64,000 bases of DNA, taken from assembly GCF_002575655.3 (NCBI RefSeq), contig NC_053040.3, positions 361,210,267 through 361,274,266 of the forward strand, written 5' to 3'. The position numbers and the translations under genes are program-made. Positions within the stretch are counted from its first letter, which is position 1, and every line of letters begins with the position of its first letter. This DNA comes from Aegilops tauschii subsp. strangulata. Lineage: Eukaryota; Streptophyta; Magnoliopsida; Poales; Poaceae. Below the pieces are notes generated by a model, which saw only the letters and a program-made list of their open reading frames with translations, had not been told where the DNA came from and did no database searches. Positions 25,301 through 35,019 of the stretch are shown piece after piece.

Positions 25301-26304
25301 ACTGAGTCAAAGCTGGCTTGCTGCAACTAAACCCCACACTACCTTCTTGATACAAATGCATGTATGATAGGATCTGATGTAAGTCTTGCTGAGTACCTTT
25401 GTACTCATGTTGCTTTATTTATGTTTTTGCAGCGGAGACTTCAGTCTTACTAGTAGTTCCGCTTGGACTTCGACGAGTAGCTTGTACCTCAGCTACGATC
25501 TTGTACCCTTGGGAGGGGCTTGTAGATAGTCAGGCTTCTCAGCCTTTTCTTTTGTAGTTGTCTGTACTCAGACATGTAATGCTTCCGTTGCTTGTATGCT
25601 CTGAATGATGGGTCATGTGACCCCTGTTTGTACTTAATGCTTTGTGGCTCTTCTGGGCCTTATATCTATATGAGTTTGCGTTATGTTGTGATGCCATGTT
25701 GTACAGCACATACTTGCATGTTATGCGTACGTGTAACGTGTATTGCTATGTGTGGGATCCGACAACCTAGTTGTCCATCCTTGGTAGCCTCTCTTATGGG
25801 GAAATGTAGTCTAGTGCTTCCACCGAGCCATGGTAGTCCGCTACAGCCTGGTTTACCGGAGTCCTGCTAGCCCAGCACTACTGCTCCGGAACACTTAGGC
25901 TGGCCGGCATGTGATTCACTTCGTTCCTGTGTCTGTCCCTTCGGGGAAATGTCACGCGGTGACATCCGGAGTCCTGCCTAGCCTGCTACAGCCCGGGTTC
26001 CCGGAGTCCTGTTAGCCCAGTTGCTACAGCCCGGATTCACACGCTGCTGACCGACATGCTCGATGTTGTTTCATGTATGCCTATCCCCGTAAGTTAGTGC
26101 CACTTTGGGTTTACGACTAGTCATCTCGGCCCGGGCTCTTTGTCATATGGATGCTAGCGACACTATCATATACGTGAGCCAAAAGGCGCAAACGGTCCCG
26201 GGCCATGGTAAGGCGACACCCGTGGGAATACCGTGCGTGAGGCCGCAAAGTGATATGAGGTGTTACATGCTAGATCGGTGTGACTTAGAATCGGGGTCCC
26301 GACA
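22348..26304 (+). repeat. 3' LTR of the gypsy element (3,957 bp)
   Basis: Starts TGTCACATCCCTAG and ends ...GGGGTCCCGACA. It matches the 5' LTR over its whole length, with about 50 small differences seen by eye, including a short insertion near 22,845. Confidence 0.92.
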
Positions 26305-26329
26305 GCTTTGGTATCAGAGCCTGACTGCC
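26305..26329 (+). repeat. Extra copy of the post-LTR primer-site segment after the 3' LTR
   Basis: Directly after the 3' LTR the sequence is GCTTTGGTATCAGAGCCTGA and CTGCC, identical to the 25 bases that follow the 5' LTR at 17,414-17,438, and then diverges. This is internal retroelement sequence where flanking DNA with a target duplication should be. Confidence 0.85.
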
Positions 26330-27347
26330 AGATTTAATACCAAAATGTCGAGCCAGATTTAAAGTACTTTGAAGATATATTTAAATTAGGTTAATGCCCA
26401 GTGGAATAGGAATCTGAAAATGTGAAAAAATTCAGAAATTATAAAGTAATTGCCAATTTGTCATCTGTTTTTATATTTACAACCCATTTCATATTACTTT
26501 CATGATTTGCAGGCGTCTTGAAAGAGTTGCAGCCTATCAGGGCGTAGAAAAATAAGTAGGCCTGGATTGGGTGTTCTTCAGAAAAAATAAACTGGGCTCA
26601 TTTTCATAAAGAAAAAATAGCTGGGCTGGTCACATGGTGAACATAAAATATAAGCCTGGGCTAGACGGGCCACAGCCCAGTTCAAACCCTGCTCCGTCTC
26701 AACAATACCAAACAAAAAAAAATACTGCTCGAGTAGCTACGTCCCAGGTGTCAGCCGATCTTGTGCTGTTCTCTTGTCTATTGACTATATACGCTCACAA
26801 TGTCGTGGGTCCCAGATGTCAGGAAAACACTAGGAGGAAGCATTTTATTTTTCCATACGCTGACGTGGTGGGCCCCTACTGTCATCCTCTCCATGTACTT
26901 CTGCCGATTCCTGTTGTTTGTTGACCATGTTGACAACGCGAGAGGGCGGCGCCGCGGCGAGCGCATCAAAGCGCGCGGAGGACGTCGGCGTTAACGATTT
27001 AGGAGACGGTGGGGCGGCGATGCATGCGCTGAGGCGCAGCCAGCCGTGGGAGGCGGAAGCAGGCGGCCCCACTGGCGCTGGTTTGGTTTTGGCGGCTGGA
27101 GGAAGACAGGACTGAAGAAACACGACAGACTGTAAAAGTAGCAGGAGTACTTAACAACCTTAACTGAAACCAGCAGGGGGCACTTAACAACCAAAGCTGA
27201 AAGCAGTATGAGTACTTATATAGGTTAAACCGTACAAAGCATGCCTCGAACAGTGCTACTTTGCCTACAGACCAAGGGTGAGGCCGCCAAGCCCCAGGAC
27301 AAGGCCCAGGCGCCACCCCGCGCATCCACAACCTTCTGAAAGCGGCT
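26330..27347. other. Internal DNA of the Caspar-like element
   Basis: No gene is called. It has short GGGCTGG/GGGCC motifs (about 26,560-26,680) and GTGGGTCCCAGATGTCAGG near 26,805, which resemble the repeats at 12-13 kb and place this stretch inside the Caspar-like element. The 3' flank of one B3-domain gene lies at its right edge. Confidence 0.5.
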
Positions 27348-28642
27348 TCATCTCGCAACATGGTCAATAAACAGGATATTCGCTTTAGAGCCATGGAAAA
27401 GCATGAACATAATCTTCTGTCCTATTTTCCAAGATGGACGGGCCTTCATTATTTGAGACCACCCATGAATAAGTATCTTTTCACCTCCAAGGGGAATTGA
27501 GTAGGTCGACATAAACATCATGTTGTGACCAAGCGCAAGTCTGACCCAACCATGGTCAGGCATCTGTATAGGAACAATAGAACTCGGCAGTTCCTGTTTC
27601 AAGATCACAGCTGTAAAACTGTGTATAAGCAATAGTTTATGAACAACATATATAACAGAAAACAGCTCGTACCATAAGTTTCTCAACACAGTTGGACCTG
27701 TTCAACGAGTGCAACAGTGGCACACATATCCCACGTGGCCTTCCACCATTGAAACGCCCCACAAGGACCTCAAGACGATCAATAAAGTGTAGGAACTTGT
27801 AGATGTCGATCCAGTCAACTTCAGTGCCATTAGTAACAGCCGAGTTATTACAGAGTAACAAACGAGAAGACTGCTTAACTCTGAAAAACCTACACGTGCC
27901 ACCAATTATAAGAAAATATTAGTTAGAAGTAGCATCTTCGTGAGAGATTTGTTGCTACTTATAAAGTTAAATTGTGATTAGTTAGACAGAATAGGTGGAT
28001 TAAGAAGTAATCGAGGCAACAAGCAAGAACCAGATACAAAACTAACATGGATGAACAATTGGAACGACGTCGGGGAGGAAGATCGCAGTGAAGATGAGAC
28101 CAGGTTCTGCTATTTCCATCAACATTCGTGCGCCAACTTTCAGTTTGTAACACTTGAGAAAGTTTATCCATGTTCGGCCATAAAAAAAGCAGCGATCTTC
28201 TTGGTTCATGAACCCAACTCGGAACTTATATCCATGGCTTGTCTTCACTGTGACCATTAAACTAGTGTATTCAGTTATGGCAAGGCCGAGCATCTTGAGT
28301 ACATGTGTTCTGGCAGAGCAAATAATACACTGCAGGAAAAATAATATGAGAACACAGCATGTTCAAAAAAACCCCACCCTCCCGGATAGAAAAGAGGATT
28401 CTAGGAACATACTGTGCGCGTTTGAAAATGCTGTGTTAGGATGAGAAGGAACAAGTGTGGCGTCTCGCCGAGGGCGCAGAAACCTGTAGGGTACTCGCAC
28501 TTTGGGCACTGCAAATGAAACACACTAGATTCGGTAGGAAGAAAAATGCATCAACGGCGGCGACTGCCATCCTAGGATTACTTGCGACCAAGGGACTTGG
28601 ATTTATCGGGGATGGATGAAGAATTCGTACCTGGTTCTCCAT
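27348..28642 (-). CDS. B3-domain protein, five exons, apparently intact
   Basis: Minus-strand exons 28642-28631, 28508-28413, 28329-28047, 27878-27673 and 27593-27348 have GT/AG borders and compatible phases, and give about 280 residues with no internal stop. It starts MENQ, followed by CPKCEYPTGFC, a small Cys motif. Exon 3 holds a B3-like half (FYGRTWINFLKCYKLKVGARMLMEI). Exon 5 holds a second B3-like region (ELPSSIVPIQMP ... ILIHGWSQIM ... WKIGQKIMFML). B3 domains are plant-specific DNA-binding folds, so a nuclear DNA-binding role is likely, but its targets are unknown. It is the leftmost of the minus-strand cargo genes. Borders are by eye and may shift by a few bases. Confidence 0.6.
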
Positions 28643-28730
28643 GAGAAAACCCTATGCAATCGCCGAGAGGGGGTTTTCTCTGAACAAGAAGATGAGGGAG
28701 AAGGGGATTCAGGCCCAGTGAAATATTGCC

Positions 28731-28832
28731 GCTTCGTCCGTCCAGCTTACTGCTAAAGCTGGAAAGGGGGGTTGTGATTTGACGGCTCATTGGGCAGTAC
28801 TGCGGTGCTACGACCGAGGTGTGTCTACCGTG
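28731..28832 (-). promoter_or_regulatory. Shared upstream module, copy 1 (5' of the B3 gene)
   Basis: The segment CGTCCGTCCAGCTTACTGCT ... GATTTGACGGCTCATTGGG ... CTACGACCGAGG lies about 90-190 bp upstream of the B3 gene start. Related copies sit upstream of two more minus-strand genes at about 32,222-32,318 and 34,165-34,250. Promoter or leader function is inferred from this repeated placement. Confidence 0.5.
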
Positions 28833-29441
28833 AAGTTGTGCACTCTAATTTGTGCATATGGCACGTGGACCCCGTTGCCGGTTGCCCCACATATCAGCGA
28901 AAGGAAGTAGAAAGATAGGAGTAACTAGTTACACATAAATATATATTTTGACAGAGAGATACTCCCTCTGTAAAGAAATATACAAATCTTTTATATCACA
29001 GGCTCAGCTTGCCGAGAAATATACTCCCTCTGCAACGCACGGGCATTATGGGGGTTCAACTTCTTTTTATGGGGGTTCAGCTGAGAATATAATACTCAGA
29101 TAGGCTCACGGTTCTAGACTTTGGGCCGCAGGCGGACCTTGCATGTTTGGGGGCCCATGTGTTCTACCTCAGCGCTTTTTATATTGCAAGCGATCGGTAC
29201 GGCGCTGGTTTTTGATGCTGTCGCAAGGCGAATACACAAAATTGAATAAAGCACGGCAGCTGTTGGAATGAAATCGAACGACAGTTCCTAACCAGCAATC
29301 AGAGTTGCAATTCTATCAACGATATACCATGTGATAAATAATACTGTCTACTACTTATACACACAGGACACTTGTTTCACCATCCCAGATTATTACATCA
29401 AAATCTCTCGGAGGATAGATCAGTTCGGCAGTTGCGTGCTG
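28833..29441. other. Spacer without a gene
   Basis: The spacer contains two short CTCCCTCTG-type motifs (about 28,962 and 29,023) like Stowaway ends, but no complete element. Otherwise nothing is recognised. Confidence 0.4.
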
Positions 29442-30706
29442 CTACTGAAGAATTCCAAAGTTGATTTGGACCAGCTCTCCTTGCCGAGAAAGTTCGATTT
29501 TGACATCATCCCCTACCGCAAGATATGATTTAGATTTGAACCTTGACCATCCTTTAGCATCAATCATCATGCGACCATCCTTTGTACTTACGGTATATTG
29601 AGCAGGTTCATTCACACCAAGGCTGCGCATGGTAAGAGAAACTTGGCCACAGTCACCCGGATTGTTGAACGACTCCCTCGTTGCTCTAGGAATTCTCTGT
29701 TTGCAAACAAGAAGACATACCCAAACAGTTAGATCAACACAGTGAATCATGTGAAACAACATACAGTGAATCATGTGAAACAACATGGAAAGAAAAAAGA
29801 ACGAAGCACTTGGGCGGCCAATGCTTACCAAGAAGGTGGACATGTCGGTTTTTGTAAGGACTTTGGTATATGAAGTGCAAACTGCAGCCCAGTCTGTTGC
29901 CGGTGCAACTGCACGGGCCGGAGCAGATGCAAGTGCAAGTGTTGGTGCAGGTGCCGAAGCCGCTGCTGCTGCCGGAGATGGTGCTCCTTGTAGAGCTGGT
30001 GCCGGTGTTGGAGCAGGTGCCGGTGTCGATGCCCGATCCTCCGGTAGATCGGACTGATCCGCTGAAGCGGTCAGTGCCCAATCCTCAGCTGGATCAGACT
30101 GAGCTGCTGCCGCTGTCAGTGCTAGAGCAACTGCCGGTGCTCGATCTGTGCGAGACAGCGGCGATCGTGTCTGGTCTGCTATGATCAACTTTCTAACTTG
30201 ACTAGGATCCGTGACCGTGATCCAGTTTTTTTCTTCATTTATTTAAACGCGAGAAGGACTAATTGTGGCGTTTTTGTTAAACCAAACTGCAGTTCATCAT
30301 AGGGATTCAGCTTGTACTCAGACAACAGACTGATCCAATTTTTTTCCAGTAATATAAGTGATGGACAGTGCCTTCATTACTAACACGACATAAGAAGTGA
30401 AACCTGCAAAAATAGCCATTGTAGAGCAAACCAAACGGTTTATTCTGTGATGAATGTCACATGGCAAAACCTGCATCGTAAAATTGCAGGAAAAGAAAGA
30501 AAACATGACATTAAATCAATAAGATTTAGACAGTAAATCAATAAGATTTACTTGATGTGACACGAGTGAATCCTTACCAGGAAATCACTATGTTGAAGTA
30601 CTAAACAAAAGATTGATCGTCCAACTACGCGTGGCATGCAGGGGCCCCGCCTACTCCCACAAGCAGGACAGTCCAAAGGACGTGACAAATCGTATGGACC
30701 GAACAT
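29442..30706 (-). CDS. Second B3-domain gene, related to the 27.3-28.6 kb gene
   Basis: A likely first exon 30706-30578 starts MFGPYDLSRPLDCPACGSRRGPC, matching the other gene's short N-terminus with a CPxC motif, and ends at CTG|GTAAGG. A possible exon follows from 30470. The 3' exons are clear: up to 29829, then 29696-29442 (TTG|GTAAGC, CAAACAG|AG). They encode a Pro/Ala-rich linker followed by a B3 domain: MSTFLRIPRATRESFNN, then MMIDAKGWSRFKSKSYL and VGDDVKIEL. I could not connect the exon at 30470 to the linker in a consistent phase, so the middle is uncertain and a break is possible. Confidence 0.5.
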
Positions 30707-30999
30707 CCATGGGACTGGAAATCCTGGTGGGTGCGATAAACCCTGCAATGCATACAAATATTGGAGTGTAACCATAATTGATAAACCGTCCTCACAAAAA
30801 ATATGATCTGGATACTTCAAAATATATAGACTGAATTGAGTGGACAGACATTAACATAGACCGTTCACACACCAAAAGCGGCAGTACTAATAAACAATAC
30901 AGGGTTCACAAACACAAATCAAGTACTGAACAATAGTACTTACTACAGACAAGCAAAGTTGCACTAACTAAACTCTGCAGACTATTTCTTACCACCGAC

Positions 31000-32105
31000 C
31001 TACGGGATGAACCCCGCATAACTGACTAGGCCATGGACTTCGTGTGAGATGTCTACATGCACCATCACCATCTTGTCAACCTTGGAGAACCTAACAGAGT
31101 GGTCTTTCCACTCATAAACATGATGATGAAGATAGGCCGCATCAGATTTGTTGGGAAGCTTTACAAGAACCACACCCTTCGTAATCGAAGGCACAGCCAG
31201 GAAATTGTTGTGGTCAAGTACAGCCTCGAGAACACGCCTGACAACAATGCTACAGGAAAACACTAGTTTAGGACACGTGGCGACAAGGACACAGCAGCTG
31301 GATAGTTCAGCAATAGAACTCATCATTAGGTCTTCCAGTTCACACGGCATGACTTTGAGAACTTCATCTCCATCGCGGACCTGGTTCTAATTCAAACAGA
31401 AACCATATTTTATTACTACCTCCGTTCAGAAATATAAGATGATTTTCGTTATTATACTCCATATATGACTACATATATGCACAGAAATGAGTGAACAAAG
31501 ACACTAGAACATGTCTTCAAAGGCATGAGAGCAGAGGGATTACATGCAATATCCATAACACAAGTTACTGAGGCAAATATACCCTCTTAAAAGGTAGCAT
31601 TGATGTTCATAAAGTACTCCCTCCGTCCCAAAATTCTTGTCTTAGATTTGTCAAGATACGGATGTATCAAGTCACATTTTAGTATTAGATACATCCATAT
31701 CTAGACAAATCTAAGACAAGAAATTTGGGACAGAGGGAGTAGTTCAAAGTAATCTATAAGAAATCAGTGTCAACCTCTCGCATGTTTTGGTCAAAAGAGG
31801 AATTTAGAACCATCATTTGGCACACTAAAATCACATGCAAGATCACCCAGAAAGTTGTACTACCAGTACTAGTACTGCGTGTTAGATGAAAAAACACGAT
31901 CAAGATCGAGAAAAAGATCGTCAACAAGAGACATTACCTGGACTTGCTTAATGAGGGATCACGGAGAGGGGGGCTTGGACAGGGCGATGGCTTTGAGCTT
32001 GTCTGTGGTAGTCTCGCTGGGGTGCTTGCGCTTCTTCGTACCATGAGCCTCGACAGTTTTGGCCAGAGCCATAGACATCACGTCGGCCGGTGCTCCGGCG
32101 TCCAT
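31000..32105 (-). pseudogene. Third cargo gene of unknown family, with a premature stop
   Basis: Minus-strand exon 32105-31938 starts MDAGAPADVMSMALAK and has a basic KKRKHP nuclear-type signal. Exon 31386-31000 encodes about 128 residues (starts NQVRDGDEVLKV, ends SYAGFIP). The two join in phase 0, but TGA at 31961-31959 interrupts exon 1; one transition (TGG to TGA) would explain it. A Stowaway MITE sits in the intron. I recognise no domain. The region upstream repeats a module also found 5' of the B3 gene and the coiled-coil gene, and its leader holds a ~30-bp duplication (AAGAGAGGAAGCTGAGAGAG at about 32,107 and 32,183). Confidence 0.45.
31617..31739. mobile_element. Stowaway-type MITE (123 bp)
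   Basis: CTCCCTCCGTCCCAAAATTC at the left pairs with the inverted right end (GGGACAGAGGGAG). It is flanked by TA on both sides and forms a near-perfect hairpin around TCTTAGATTTGTC / GACAAATCTAAGA. This is the wheat Stowaway (Tc1/mariner-derived) pattern. Confidence 0.9.
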
Positions 32106-32221
32106 CCAAGAGAGGAAGCTGAGAGAGAAGAGTGAAAGGAGGAACGAGATGAGGGAGAAGCGAAGCGAGTGGGGGTTTTCTTCAAGAGAGGAAGCTGAGA
32201 GAGAAGAGTGAAATGATGGTT

Positions 32222-32318
32222 GCTTCGTCCGTCCAACTTACTGCTGGAAAGGAGGTTTTTTTGATTTGACGGCTCATTGGGCATTACTGCGGCGGTTCGA
32301 TCGGGGTAGTCTACCGTC
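32222..32318 (-). promoter_or_regulatory. Shared upstream module, copy 2
   Basis: CTTCGTCCGTCCAACTTACT ... GATTTGACGGCTCATTGGG ... GTCTACCGT lies about 120-210 bp upstream of the 32.1-kb gene start. It is the closest relative of copy 1 at 28,731. Confidence 0.5.
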
Positions 32319-33052
32319 ACTCTACTATGGAGTAATTTAGTGCATGGCTGGTGGACCCTGGTGCTGGCTGTCCCACACGTCGGCGAAAGTGAGTAATTTA
32401 GTGCATGGCTGGAGGAGGATCCGCACAGTAGAGCGTGTCCATTGTTTTTCTGAAGAAAAAAATGATTACAGCAAGCGTTTCGACTCTTACGACGGAGGAG
32501 TGCGAAACACGACAACCACTTGAACATACATAGTGCTCCTACTACTAGGCATGTGCAGTGGTTCATACGTCAGTACTACACAATCTTGTTCCTAGTGTAG
32601 TAAGATATGACGATAACAAATGATGTTGTGCGCATGTCAACTACTCCTATATAACATAGTACCGCTTTTTCGACTGTCTGGTCGAGAATGAACGGTGAGA
32701 TCAATGTTAACAGAACTAGGTCCGTAGCGCACGGAGAGTACGGTGCTACAGTACTCCACGAAACATGAACCATATGAAGCACGAATAGTGTTAGGCAGGG
32801 TGTATGAAGGGTGCACGGGATGGGAGCAAAAGTTCCCTTCTCGACCCACTTGTTTGGCAGAGTGCATGAAGGGTGCATGAGTCCACACTAGTAGGTTGAC
32901 AAAAATACACGAAGAGGAAACAACTATATTGAGATGAGAATGCAACCAAACACACCCACACGCTTTGTGCTACATTGACTGATCTGCATCGTCTGAGTTT
33001 GATCCAACGGTCATGTTGCGCCGAGACATGGACATGCCCATGCAGAGGGCGC
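32319..33052. other. Spacer between cargo genes
   Basis: No gene is called. It includes a diverged direct repeat around GCAGGGTGTATGAAGGGTGC (about 32,794) and GCAGAGTGCATGAAGGGTGC (about 32,856). Confidence 0.4.
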
Positions 33053-33757
33053 CTAAACACCACCGAAGTCCCTCTGCTTCTCGAGACGCATGACGTTGGT
33101 GATGCAGGGTGCAACCGCCCACAGAGCCCGCTCCCGGTCGACGGGAGCCAGCTCGTTAAAGACGGCGTCCAATGGCACGAATGGATTCCGGTGACGGAGC
33201 CCTGAAAGGATTCGCCCGGCAATGGCGACGGCAGCCCGCAACCCCTCCTTGTCCAGCTCAGCCCCCACCATCGCGCGGAGACGGCTCAGCTCCTCAGAGA
33301 TATAGGTGAAGAAGGAGACCAGGTCAGGAAGCCGCAGCTCGTTGAAGTCGACCGGGTGGTCGAACGGGTTTAGCCCGACGGCCGGCATCGTCGCGCTGGC
33401 ACGACGGTAGGCATCGCGCAGCCGCAACACGTGCGTGGCAACTTGGTTCACCAAGTGGCTGAGGCGATCCTGGACCTCGTCACGATCGGCCCGCTCGCGC
33501 TCCAGCCGGCTCCCCTGACAGCCTATCGTATCTCCCGCTTTCTGCAGCAACGCCGCCGACGCCTCGAGCATCTTTGTGGTGGACGCCTGCCGCTTTTGAA
33601 GCTCCGTGAACTCCCGCACATAACGGAGGAGCATGGCACTCCTCTCCTCCTTGAGCTCACGGAGCTCCACATCCTTGGCCCTGAGCTCCGCATCCTTGGC
33701 ATGGAGCTCCTGTGTCAGGCGCTTCACCTCAGACTCCGTGATCTGCTGCGCCGCCAT
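33053..33757 (-). CDS. Coiled-coil protein, single exon, intact
   Basis: An uninterrupted 234-residue frame starts at MAAQQITESEVKRLTQEL, the ATG at 33757; further upstream the frame reads poorly. The first ~110 residues are charged, with heptad-like Glu/Leu/Lys repeats (ELHAKDAELRAKDVELRELKE), a probable coiled coil. The C-terminal half is compact (GLNPFDHPVDFNELRLPDLV, then RHRNPFVPLDAVFNELAP and NVMRLEKQRDFGG). I recall similar uncharacterised grass proteins but cannot name a family. The gene has high GC and a strong codon pattern compared with the surrounding AT-richer DNA, which suggests capture from a host gene. Confidence 0.6.
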   Translation of the reverse strand: MAAQQITESEVKRLTQELHAKDAELRAKDVELRELKEERSAMLLRYVREFTELQKRQASTTKMLEASAALLQKAGDTIGCQGSRLERERADRDEVQDRLSHLVNQVATHVLRLRDAYRRASATMPAVGLNPFDHPVDFNELRLPDLVSFFTYISEELSRLRAMVGAELDKEGLRAAVAIAGRILSGLRHRNPFVPLDAVFNELAPVDRERALWAVAPCITNVMRLEKQRDFGGV

Positions 33758-33944
33758 GGCACCAGGTAGAAGCAATGGGGAGAGGAAGCAAAGGGGGCGA
33801 AACGGCTGAAAGGCAATGCAATCTACGGGAAGGCGGAGGGAGCGGGGAATCTTTTGGTTTTCACCATGGTAAAACGCCAGTCGACGACTTCTCACATCAG
33901 GGAGCAGTGCGTTTTTACAGGCGGAGTCATCATGACTAATTGCT

Positions 33945-34027
33945 GCCGCGCCTGCTCCCGTCAATCAAAAAATTAAAAATCCTGCCGTGCCTGCTCCTGT
34001 CAATCAAAAAATTAAAAATCCTGCCGC
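33945..34027. repeat. Tandem 39-42 bp duplication
   Basis: GCTCCYGTCAATCAAAAAATTAAAAATCCTGCCG is present twice in a row. Confidence 0.85.
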
Positions 34028-34164
34028 ACCCAAACACCAGAGCAACGCCACGGTGGATATTTAAATTTACCTGCCGGCAAGTAGATAAAAAAGGGGTGAA
34101 AAAACAAATGTGGCGGCGGCCTAGCTAATCGGTCGAACTAGCCCAACTAGCTAGCCACCATGCT

Positions 34165-34265
34165 TCACTGATGTACTCGGCGGGAAAGGTGGTCTTTCGT
34201 GATTTGATGACTCATTTACTTGCTTTGGCGCTACGACCGAGGAGGACCTAGAAAACGCGTGGTAG
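34165..34265 (-). promoter_or_regulatory. Shared upstream module, copy 3 (diverged)
   Basis: CGGGAAAGGTGG...GTGATTTGATGACTCATT...GCGCTACGACCGAGGAGG resembles copies 1 and 2 and lies about 400-500 bp upstream of the coiled-coil gene. A further partial duplicate (GGGAGGACCCCGAAACCGCG) follows at about 34,303. Confidence 0.4.
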
Positions 34266-34269
34266 GGCG

Positions 34270-34900
34270 TCCCACCTCAGGAAGAATATATGCGTGCACC
34301 ACCCGGGAGGACCCCGAAACCGCGCGGTAGAGTGTGCCACGTCTCGGCATGGAGGAAAAATGTGCGTGTAAAAATATACTGTATCAGACGTAGTAGCTAT
34401 GGTTCGACCTCGGAACCCAGCCAGTCGGTCAAAAACACCCCACTAGCCACACAACTTCATCATGCAAACATGGCACGGAGGATAGATGTGGTTAGCTCCG
34501 TCTCGACCAGCCACAACGTCTCTTGTTCTAGGCGATTCTTCTATTTTCCAATTTTTTTTAGTTGTAATAACACCACGGCAAGCTAGCGCCGCTCTTCGTG
34601 TGTGCCCGTGCAAAGGTTAGACGATGGAGAGAAGAGAGATTGAGATCGCAGACCTGGGACCCACCAGTAAGTGAGACAACGGTCATGCACGTGTTGACGA
34701 GGCACTCCCTCTACTCTACTCAACGCAAGTACTGTATAAAATCAAGTTATGAGACAAAGCCAACAACCGTTCGTTTTTTCAGGCTATCGACTTACGCTTT
34801 GTAGTCCAGGTTGCCAGTTCGAATCTCGTCTTTCAGATTTGTTAGTTTTAGGTCCAAATTTGATTAATGACAAGTGGGACCCCCGTGTGCTGTTCCGATA
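34270..34900. other. Spacer without a recognised feature
   Basis: Apart from the partial duplicate near 34,303 nothing coherent is seen. Confidence 0.4.
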
Positions 34901-35019
34901 TTTCAGTGTAGGATGGTTTTTTTGAACAAACATTTTGCGCGGTTAGACAAGTAACGGCACGAGTTACACGTATTTTGCAAGTTTACAAACAAAAATGACA
35001 GTGGCATAGAATATCACAT

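Larger units (their letters stand above)
13467..26304 (+). mobile_element. Gypsy LTR retrotransposon, chromodomain type, 12.8 kb
   Basis: Two long terminal repeats (13,467-17,413 and 22,348-26,304) bracket a plus-strand gag-pol. A methionine-initiator type primer site follows the first LTR and a purine tract precedes the second. LTRs begin TGTCACATCCC and end GACA. By eye about 50 differences separate the two ~3.95-kb LTRs, so insertion is fairly recent. A 5-bp duplication was expected, but GCTGA at 13,462-13,466 is not found after the right LTR. The coding region is broken. Clade (Tekay/Reina-like) is inferred from the C-terminal chromodomain-like tail. Confidence 0.92.

Noticed and set aside
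31420..31510. CTACCTCCGTTCAGAAATAT as a Stowaway element
   Set aside because: Only one end is visible; no inverted partner or right-hand TA was found, so it is at most a truncated copy.
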